This document shows, one piece after another, positions 1 through 4,631 of a stretch of DNA of 5,086 nt (position 1 is its first letter; each line of letters opens with the position of its first letter). This stretch comes from Polaromonas sp. (GTDB lineage: Bacteria; Pseudomonadota; Gammaproteobacteria; Burkholderiales; Burkholderiaceae_C). The notes beneath the pieces were generated by a model. That model did not search any database, was not told the origin of the DNA, and saw nothing but the letters and a program-made list of their open reading frames with translations. The stretch is taken from the NCBI GenBank assembly GCA_026786065.1, contig JAJAYS010000199.1, positions 1 to 5,086 of the forward strand, read 5' to 3'. Made by a program: the position numbers and the translations under genes.

Positions 1-13
1 GTCATGCACTTTC

Positions 14-19
14 AGGGAG
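14..19 (+). promoter_or_regulatory. Ribosome binding site of the rhodopsin gene
   Basis: The purine-rich AGGGAG lies six bases before the ATG at 26, a good Shine-Dalgarno match and spacing, and supports that ATG as the start. Only 25 bases upstream of the gene are in the window, so its promoter cannot be seen. Confidence 0.7.
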
Positions 20-25
20 ACCAGC

Positions 26-829
26 ATGATCATTTCAACGACCAGGCCAGTTGCGGCCAAGATTAGCGCTATCGGCGCTTCACTAGCCCTCACGGCCAAC
101 CAGGCTTTCGCAGCCACAGACGCAGTTCTAGAAAAAGACGACTTCGTCGGCATCTCGTTCTGGATCATCTCAATGGCGCTTATTGCGGCCACGGTGTTCT
201 TCTTTTTAGAGCGAGACCGGGTTTCGCCCAAGTGGAAGACCTCGCTTACCGTTTCGGGTTTGGTGACGCTGGTGGCAGCGGTGCATTATTTCTACATGCG
301 TGATGTTTGGGTCGCTACGGGCTCGACGCCCACTGTGTTCCGATACATCGACTGGCTGATCACCGTGCCGTTGCTGATGATCGAGTTTTATCTCATCTTG
401 TCGGCCATCACGAAGGTGCCTGTGGGCGTATTCTGGCGCCTGATGATCGGTACGCTCGTGATGTTGATCGGCGGTTACCTTGGTGAGGCCGGGTACATGG
501 CCGTGTGGCCTGCGTTCATCATCGGCATGGCCGGATGGGCGTTCATCCTTTATGAGATTTTTATTGGGCAGGCGGGAAAGATAAACGCACAGAGCGCACC
601 CCCGTCAGTGCAATCCGCGTTCAATACCATGCGCCTGATCGTGACGGTTGGCTGGGCGATTTATCCGCTCGGGTACTTCTTCGGCTATCTGACAGGCAGC
701 AGCCCGGAGACGAGCGCCAACGCGCTCAACATCATTTACAACGCAGCCGATGTGCTAAACAAAATCGCCTTTGGTCTGATCATCTGGACCGTTGCCGTAA
801 GCGAATCAGAAGCATCGATGAAGAAGTAG
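26..829 (+). CDS. Proteorhodopsin, light-driven outward proton pump (green-type)
   Basis: This 267-residue protein is a complete microbial rhodopsin of the proteorhodopsin family. It sits in the inner membrane, binds all-trans retinal and pumps protons outward on illumination. Residues 1-30 look like a cleavable signal peptide (hydrophobic stretch, then QAFA before ATDA), as is usual in proteorhodopsins. Seven membrane segments follow, at about 41-62, 73-95, 104-125, 134-156, 160-181, 199-222 and 231-257. Key residues line up with the marine reference: His87 (H75), Arg106 (R94), Asp109 as proton acceptor (D97), Thr113 (T101), Glu120 as proton donor (E108), Asp242 (D227) and Lys246 as Schiff-base lysine (K231). 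The D-T-E triad marks a proton pump rather than a sodium or chloride pump. Leu117 at the reference position 105 predicts green absorption. The blh gene downstream on the same strand supplies its retinal. GC content is lower than in the ABC genes. Family and function are very likely; the spectrum and ion are inferred from motifs. Confidence 0.97.
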   Translation: MIISTTRPVAAKISAIGASLALTANQAFAATDAVLEKDDFVGISFWIISMALIAATVFFFLERDRVSPKWKTSLTVSGLVTLVAAVHYFYMRDVWVATGSTPTVFRYIDWLITVPLLMIEFYLILSAITKVPVGVFWRLMIGTLVMLIGGYLGEAGYMAVWPAFIIGMAGWAFILYEIFIGQAGKINAQSAPPSVQSAFNTMRLIVTVGWAIYPLGYFFGYLTGSSPETSANALNIIYNAADVLNKIAFGLIIWTVAVSESEASMKK

Positions 830-839
830 GTAGCATTAC

Positions 840-870
840 CGCCAGAAAGATGCGTATAGCTAGTCTGGCG
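840..870 (+). repeat. Inverted repeat just after the rhodopsin stop
   Basis: CGCCAGA (840-846) and TCTGGCG (864-870) are perfect 7-base complements with a 17-base loop, starting 11 bases after the rhodopsin stop codon. In RNA this would be a hairpin. There is no T-run after it, so it is not a canonical intrinsic terminator; it could protect the 3' end of the rhodopsin mRNA or reduce read-through into blh. The function is inferred. Confidence 0.4.
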
Positions 871-904
871 TGCAATAGGATATCCGGGCGGCTGCCAATG
901 CCCC

Positions 905-936
905 TTCACTGTCGGATTGGTAGTGAATGACACTAC
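905..936 (+). repeat. Two overlapping, mutually exclusive stem-loops
   Basis: TTCACT (905-910) can pair with AGTGAA (922-927), and GTAGTG (920-925) can pair with CACTAC (931-936). The two pairings share bases 922-925, so the RNA can form only one at a time. Such alternation is seen in attenuators, but no terminator T-run follows either stem, so a regulatory role is only a possibility. Confidence 0.35.
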
Positions 937-964
937 TGCGGTGCACGGCAGGCCGCGAAGCAGA

Positions 965-984
965 GCAATAGCGCAGGCTATTGC
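965..984 (+). repeat. Strong hairpin, 8-bp perfect stem with GCAG loop
   Basis: GCAATAGC (965-972) and GCTATTGC (977-984) are perfectly complementary with a four-base loop. It is one of several short stems in the rhodopsin-blh spacer. A further small stem, GCAAC/GTTGC (993-997 with 1003-1007), follows, and the octamer TTGCGAGC occurs twice close by (981-988 and 1004-1011). No T-run follows. It may be part of a structured leader of the blh message or a remnant of a small repeat element. Confidence 0.45.
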
Positions 985-1097
985 GAGCATTTGCAACCCC
1001 GCGTTGCGAGCGCAGCCGGCGCTGGCGTATCGGTCGTTACAGGTCACCAGTGGCTGCATCGCCTCTACCCACTTCATTCAGGCAGCGGCGTTTGCTT

Positions 1098-1110
1098 GAG
1101 TTGTCAACTC
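1098..1110. promoter_or_regulatory. 13-base palindrome before blh, possible operator
   Basis: GAGTTG and CAACTC form a perfect dyad around a central T, ending seven bases before the start of the blh ribosome binding site. Compact dyads in this position often bind dimeric regulators, though no regulator gene is in view and no specific factor can be named. It could also be chance. Confidence 0.3.
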
Positions 1111-1117
1111 CCGGAAT

Positions 1118-1124
1118 AAGGTGA
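1118..1124 (+). promoter_or_regulatory. Ribosome binding site that favours the ATG at 1130 for blh
   Basis: AAGGTGA is complementary to the 16S rRNA tail and lies five bases before the ATG at 1130. The alternative in-frame GTG at 1121 falls inside this motif and has only a GGAA (1113-1116) four bases ahead, so the ATG is preferred. Confidence 0.5.
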
Positions 1125-1129
1125 CGCTG

Positions 1130-2026
1130 ATGACGAACAGGTCTGACATCAGGACGCAAGGGATTGTTTTCAGTGCTGCAGCGTGGTTGTGCGTATTGCT
1201 TGGGCTACTGCTGCCACGTGCTTCACCGCATGCTGAGCTACTGGTGCTTTCCTTCGCGATTCTGGTTCTGGGCGTTCCGCACGGTGCGCTGGATATCGTT
1301 TTCGGCCAGCAGATTTGGCATATCCGGTCGCGGTCTGGATGGGTGGTCTTCCTGGCGTTCTACGTCGCGTTGGCTGCCTGCGTGGTTGCCCTGTGGCTGC
1401 TTGCGCCAAGTATTTTCCTTACGACGTTCCTGCTTGCCTCAGTTTTTCATTTCTCCGGCGATCCCGAAGGCGAAACGCCAGCCACGGTAAGGGCCTTGTA
1501 TGGTGGCCTGGTAATCGTACTTCCAGCGCTTTTCCACATGCAGGAAGTTGCTGCCCTCTTTGCTCATCTCGTAGATGTCGAGGCGGCCGCTAAGTTATCG
1601 AACGGTCTGCGTGTCCTGGCGGTGCCCTGGCTGGTGGCCACCCTATTGGCAGCGGGTCTTCGAGCTAGAAAAAACCAGCTTGCAAGTCTAGAGATGATTT
1701 CAGTGGCGGCGCTTGCGTTGTGGGCGCCTCCCTTGGTCGCCTTCACGGTTTTCTTTTGCGGCATGCACGGCGCGCGTCATATCCTTAGAACCCGGAAATA
1801 CGCAGTCAATGGCGCCTTTAAAAACCTGTCTTGGGTCGCCCTGGGTCCCATGCTGGCGACAGTCGCGGGCCTGCTAATCGGCTGGCAGTTTCTTCAAACG
1901 ACCTCTGTTGATGCACGCGTGGTTCAGCTTTTGTTCGTGATGCTCGCCGCGCTAACGGTGCCGCACATGCTACTTGTGGACGGCCTCCGTTTTACGGTTC
2001 AAGGAGCGTACGGAAAGGGCGCTTGA
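1130..2026 (+). CDS. blh: Brp/Blh-family beta-carotene 15,15'-dioxygenase (retinal synthesis)
   Basis: This 298-residue, strongly hydrophobic protein belongs to the Brp/Blh family, membrane iron enzymes that cleave beta-carotene centrally with oxygen into two retinal molecules. The family hallmarks are present in order: GVPHGALD with His51, FHFSGD with His107, FCGMHGARH with His213 and His217, and VPHMLLVD with His279. Four of these (51, 107, 213, 217) have spacing close to the four histidine iron ligands described for the marine Blh enzyme. About seven or eight hydrophobic segments can be read, and the length is normal for the family. It lies downstream of the rhodopsin on the same strand and supplies its chromophore, although about 300 bases separate them, so co-transcription is not certain. 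I chose the ATG because of the AAGGTGA in front of it; a GTG three codons upstream (1121) would give 301 residues. No frameshift or missing motif is seen. Confidence 0.93.
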   Translation: MTNRSDIRTQGIVFSAAAWLCVLLGLLLPRASPHAELLVLSFAILVLGVPHGALDIVFGQQIWHIRSRSGWVVFLAFYVALAACVVALWLLAPSIFLTTFLLASVFHFSGDPEGETPATVRALYGGLVIVLPALFHMQEVAALFAHLVDVEAAAKLSNGLRVLAVPWLVATLLAAGLRARKNQLASLEMISVAALALWAPPLVAFTVFFCGMHGARHILRTRKYAVNGAFKNLSWVALGPMLATVAGLLIGWQFLQTTSVDARVVQLLFVMLAALTVPHMLLVDGLRFTVQGAYGKGA

Positions 2027-2053
2027 GGCGGCTCATGCGCGAGCAAGGCGCCC
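2017..2053 (+). terminator. Imperfect hairpin at the end of blh, weak terminator candidate
   Basis: GGGCGCTTG (2017-2025) overlaps the last codons of blh and can pair with CAAGGCGCCC (2044-2053) with one bulged G and an 18-base loop. No T-run follows, so intrinsic termination is doubtful. It may act as a 3' stabilising structure or be chance in GC-rich DNA. Confidence 0.22.
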
Positions 2054-2641
2054 CTGGATAGCTAGTTGGGCATGTGAATCGAAAAGCCTAACTGCTTTAA
2101 AGATCAAAAGAGCGATGCGGACTGCGAGCGCGTGCTCGCGCCGTCGGTTACGCAGACCGTGGCCAAGTCAAACAAGCGGGGTGGATTGAAACGCAAGTCC
2201 CGACCCGCTTCGCTTAAATACCCCTGCGGCGTGCGGCGCGTCTCATTAACTGCCTCACGCCCATCGCGGAGCAAACATGCAGATGTTTGCCAGTAGCTGT
2301 TCCCCAACGACACCGACGCGGACTGCCCAGCCGCGAGGCTGATCAACTTCGCTGCCGAAATCACACGCGAGAAAAAGTACATCCTCGAATCGACCGACCT
2401 CGACGCATTCGTAGATTTGCAATGCCGCGGCGTGGAATAACCGATGGATTCGGACTGGCCGGGAATTTTTGATCCCGCGCAGGCTGATGGAGCTGCTGGA
2501 CCACGGCGAGGAAGAAGCGCACCGGTGAACAAGCACTCGATCTGCCTTTAAGAAAAGGAGCTGCTTAGGCGTGTTTTTGCCGCCTCCGCATGCTGTTTGA
2601 TTCTTGAGAATGCCTCTCGCAACCGCTCTCCAACCCCATTC
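2027..2641. other. Gene-poor stretch between convergent blh and ABC operon
   Basis: About 615 bases lie between the 3' end of blh (+ strand) and the 3' end of the permease gene (- strand). Open frames on both strands here have compositions typical of chance reading (rich in Arg, Ser and Ala, no recognisable motifs). I see no RNA gene, transposase or CRISPR array. Apart from the possible remnant at 2297-2440, it holds weak inverted repeats such as AAGCGGG/CCCGCTT (2174-2180 with 2204-2210). It probably carries the transcription ends of both flanking units and decayed sequence. No strong T-tailed hairpin is evident. Confidence 0.5.
2297..2440 (+). pseudogene. Possible remnant of an unrecognised small gene
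   Basis: Between an in-frame TAG (2294-2296) and a TAA (2438-2440) is a 47-codon open stretch without its own start codon. Its reading is protein-like: acidic and helical, containing RLINFAAEITREKKYILE and then STDLDAFVDLQ, unlike the Arg/Ser-rich chance frames around it. A second protein-like run, RRLMELLDHGEEEAHR ending in TGA at 2526-2528, lies just downstream in another frame. Together they may be pieces of one or two degraded or frameshifted genes. I do not recognise the family. Chance coding appearance remains possible. Confidence 0.25.
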
Positions 2642-2644
2642 TCA
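2605..2644 (-). repeat. 8-bp inverted repeat spanning the permease stop codon
   Basis: TGAGAATG (2605-2612) and CATTCTCA (2637-2644) are perfect complements with a 24-base loop; the right arm contains the permease stop codon. On the - strand it would form a hairpin at the mRNA end, but no T-run follows. It could be a weak transcript end or a rearrangement boundary. Confidence 0.28.
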
Positions 2645-3409
2645 GCCGCCGTGCGAACCCCGATGCGCCCAGGCGGTGGTGTTTTTTTCGATGGCGCTGA
2701 ACAGCTCGTACATCGCCATCGCCATCGCGCCTACCACCATCAGCCCGCTGAAGGCCAGACCCATCTGCATTGCCGAGCCAGCCGAAATCAGCAAATAGCC
2801 TATGCCCTCGTTGGCGGCCGTCATCTCGCTGACCGTGGTGCCGACGAATGCCAGCGTGATGGCAACCTTCAGTGACCCAAAAAAATAGGGCATCGACCGC
2901 GGCAGGCCGACCTTGATCAGCACGTCCCAGCGCTTGGCGCCGAGAACCCGCAGCACGTCTTCGAGCTCGGGCTCCAGCGTAGCCAGGCCGGTGGCGATGT
3001 TGACCATGATCGGAAAAAACGAGATCAGAAAGGCCGTCAGAATCGCCGGACCGACACCGATGCCGAACCAGACGACCAAAATCGGCACAAAGGCCGCCTT
3101 GGGCAGCGCGTTGAACGCGGTCATCAAGGGGTACACCGCCGCATACGCCAGGCGCGAGCTGCCGATGACAAAGCCAAGCAGCACGCCGACGACGATGGCG
3201 ATGCCAAAGCCGACCATCGTGACCCAAAAGGTGCGCCAGGCATGACCGGCGATGACGCCCTTGAATTCCCAGGTCTGCTCGGCAATGCGCAGCGGGCTAG
3301 GGAAGATGAATTCGGAGACCTGGAACACGCTGCAGACCAGCTGCCACAGCGCCAGCGTGGCGACGAGCAGCAGCCACGGCGCCCAGCGCTCGACACGCCT
3401 GGTGCTCAT
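2642..3409 (-). CDS. ABC transporter permease, SsuC/TauC/ThiX-like
   Basis: This 255-residue inner-membrane permease is the channel subunit of an importer of the BPD_transp_1 type, related to sulfonate, taurine, nitrate and thiamine-precursor systems. It has about six hydrophobic segments, beginning near residue 10, with others around 62-84, 107-136, 183-198 and 218-235. The cytoplasmic EAA loop that docks on the ATPase is readable at 150-170 (E150, G157 in LGAKRW, ending GLP at 168-170). Length is normal. The ATG overlaps the stop of the upstream ATPase gene as ATGA (3406-3409), which indicates translational coupling and a shared transcript. It is the last gene of its unit within the window. 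The transported compound cannot be told from the permease. Confidence 0.93.
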   Translation of the reverse strand: MSTRRVERWAPWLLLVATLALWQLVCSVFQVSEFIFPSPLRIAEQTWEFKGVIAGHAWRTFWVTMVGFGIAIVVGVLLGFVIGSSRLAYAAVYPLMTAFNALPKAAFVPILVVWFGIGVGPAILTAFLISFFPIMVNIATGLATLEPELEDVLRVLGAKRWDVLIKVGLPRSMPYFFGSLKVAITLAFVGTTVSEMTAANEGIGYLLISAGSAMQMGLAFSGLMVVGAMAMAMYELFSAIEKNTTAWAHRGSHGG

Positions 3410-4260
3410 GCCGCAGGCACCGCGCCGCTGGCCGAACGCACCGCGCCGATGTGGCCGCGCAGCTCGTGAACGATGTCGATGAACTCTTTGGTGTAGGTGG
3501 TCTCCAGCTCACGCGGTCGCGCCGGGTCGATCTGGCGCTTGACGACGAAGCGCCCCGGGCTGCGGCTCATCACGTACACCGTGTCGGCCAGAAAGACCGA
3601 CTCGCGCAGGTCGTGCGTGACCAAAATGACGTTGAACTTCTGCTCGGTCCAGAGGTCGCGCAGCACGCACCACAGGTCTTCGCGGGTGAAGGCGTCAAGC
3701 GCGCCGAAGGGCTCGTCGAGCAGCAGCATCTTGGGCTCGTGGATCAGCGCCCGGCAGAGGCTGGCGCGCTGCTGCATGCCGCCCGAGAGTTGCCACGGAA
3801 ACTGGTCCTCGTAGCCGGCCAGGCCGACCTTAGCCAGCAGGCGCCTGGCACGGTCTTCGTACTCGCTGCGCTTCGCCTTGAAATTGCTGCGGTAGGGCTC
3901 GACGATCTCCAGCGGCAGCAGCACGTTGGCCAGTGTGGTGCGCCAGGGCAGCAGCGACGGCGCCTGAAACGCCATACCCGAGACTTTCAGCGGCCCGACG
4001 ACCGGCTGGCCGTCGATCAGGATCTTGCCGCGCGAAGGCAGCTTTAGACCGGTCGCCAGCTTCATGAAGGTCGATTTGCCGCAGCCCGATGGGCCGACGA
4101 TGGCAATAAATTCACCGCGCCCGACCTGCAGGTCGATGGCCTCGACGGCAAAGCGCTGCTGCGCGAGGAAAGCCGCGTTGTAGGCCAGCCAGACGCCCTG
4201 GAAATCGACGAAGGGTGCGACGAGCGGGCCGTTTGGCCTGGCGCCAGCAAGTAGGGTCAT
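3406..4260 (-). CDS. ABC transporter ATP-binding protein, SsuB/TauB-like
   Basis: This 284-residue cytoplasmic ATPase powers the importer formed with the adjoining permease. All nucleotide-binding motifs are intact: Walker A GPSGCGKST (56-64), Q-loop in MAFQAPSLLPWRT (Q99), signature LSGGMQQR (158-165), Walker B MLLLDEP with catalytic Glu183, D-loop GALD, and the switch histidine in VTHD (His216). The LLPW after the Q-loop is typical of the sulfonate/taurine/nitrate group. The start is uncertain: the ATG at 4260 is preferred, while a GTG at 4275 directly follows an in-frame TGA and lacks a ribosome site; the ATG itself has only a weak GAGTGG 11 bases ahead. Upstream lies a 371-base gap with a REPIN-like element, then the binding-protein gene. 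GC is high (about 67 % in counted stretches). Confidence 0.95.
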   Translation of the reverse strand: MTLLAGARPNGPLVAPFVDFQGVWLAYNAAFLAQQRFAVEAIDLQVGRGEFIAIVGPSGCGKSTFMKLATGLKLPSRGKILIDGQPVVGPLKVSGMAFQAPSLLPWRTTLANVLLPLEIVEPYRSNFKAKRSEYEDRARRLLAKVGLAGYEDQFPWQLSGGMQQRASLCRALIHEPKMLLLDEPFGALDAFTREDLWCVLRDLWTEQKFNVILVTHDLRESVFLADTVYVMSRSPGRFVVKRQIDPARPRELETTYTKEFIDIVHELRGHIGAVRSASGAVPAA

Positions 4261-4338
4261 GTGTTTAGTAACCACTCAGGTTGCCGAATGCAGTCATTTC
4301 TTTTGCGTCCTCTCCTTTCGGGGGAGGACAGGGGCTGA

Positions 4339-4380
4339 ACGCTGCGGCTCCAGATGCGCCTGCGCGCATCTGGACAGCGT
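4339..4380. repeat. Strong cruciform-type hairpin with perfect 10-bp stem
   Basis: CCAGATGCGC (4350-4359) and GCGCATCTGG (4364-4373) pair perfectly around a CTGC loop. An outer stem ACGCTG/CAGCGT (4339-4344 with 4375-4380) extends it, with an internal loop of five bases on one side and one on the other. It lies inside the REPIN-like pair. No T-run follows on either strand, so a simple terminator is unlikely. Confidence 0.55.
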
Positions 4381-4415
4381 GAAGACGCCCGGGATCAGGC
4401 CGGGCTGCGGTCTTC
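4381..4415. repeat. Second adjacent hairpin within the REPIN-like element
   Basis: GAAGACGCCCGG (4381-4392) pairs with CCGGGC (4400-4405) and, after a four-base bulge TGCG, with GTCTTC (4410-4415), around a seven-base loop. It directly abuts the preceding hairpin, making a compact two-hairpin core between the flanking palindromes. Confidence 0.5.
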
Positions 4416-4580
4416 AAGACAGGGTTCCCCGATGGCGATTCTCGTGACTTTTCCACAGCTGGCTGCCTGCACCCTAACCCTCTCCCAAAGGAAGAGGGAA
4501 AAACAATTTCAAGCGCGACACCTGAATAGTTCTTTTATTTAGGAAAAAGTGTCTGAAACCCAGCTAATTCGGGCGTAAGA

Positions 4581-4599
4581 CGCTATTAAAAAAATAGCG
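4581..4599 (-). terminator. Hairpin with A/T-run loop after the binding-protein gene, weak terminator candidate
   Basis: CGCTATT (4581-4587) and AATAGCG (4593-4599) form a perfect 7-bp stem with a five-A loop on the + strand (five T on the - strand), 33 bases beyond the end of the binding-protein gene. The T-run lies within the loop rather than after the stem, so it is not a textbook terminator. It could still end or attenuate the binding-protein transcript before the ATPase and permease genes. The DNA around 4499-4600 is notably AT-rich; I looked for a promoter on the - strand and could not support one. Confidence 0.28.
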
Positions 4600-4631
4600 A
4601 ATGGCGAACCGGGGTAAGGCCGTCACGCAGC

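Larger units (their letters stand above)
4307..4498. repeat. REPIN-like element: two related palindromes in inverted orientation
   Basis: The left palindrome (4307-4329) is a 9-bp stem GTCCTCTCC/GGGGAGGAC with one G-T pair and a TTTCG loop. The right one (4478-4498) is CCCTCTCCC/GGAAGAGGG with one mismatch and an AAA loop. Read on the opposite strand, the right palindrome resembles the left (CCTCT, CCTTT, GGG, GAGG, then AGGG), so the two are an inverted pair, as in REPINs. The CCCTAACCCTCTCCC style is common in intergenic REP repeats of proteobacteria. The element sits between the substrate-binding-protein gene and the ATPase gene. Its membership of a multi-copy family is an inference that needs the genome. 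Confidence 0.5.

Noticed and set aside
736..1077. 113-codon open frame on the - strand overlapping the rhodopsin end
   Set aside because: It overlaps the certain rhodopsin gene antisense and has no recognisable domain; it is probably an overlap artefact.
917..1099. 60-codon open frame on the + strand in the rhodopsin-blh spacer
   Set aside because: It starts with TTG, has no ribosome binding site and no known motif, and runs through the hairpins; treated as chance.
2174..2210. AAGCGGG/CCCGCTT inverted repeat as a blh terminator
   Set aside because: The loop is 23 bases, no T-run follows, and it lies about 150 bases after the blh stop, so there is no good support.
2104..2532. 142-codon open frame on the - strand in the convergent gap
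   Set aside because: Ser/Arg/Ala-rich composition without motifs; the opposite strand has the more protein-like reading, so this looks like its complement.
2565..3227. 220-codon open frame on the - strand
   Set aside because: It overlaps the intact permease in another frame and is rich in Arg, His and Gly, typical of a shadow in GC-rich DNA.
3451..4047. 198-codon open frame on the + strand
   Set aside because: It is the complement of the ATPase gene, whose full set of motifs proves the - strand is coding.
4499..4600. AT-rich stretch as a promoter for the ATPase gene
   Set aside because: I could not find a -35/-10 pair with proper spacing on the - strand; richness in A and T alone is not enough.
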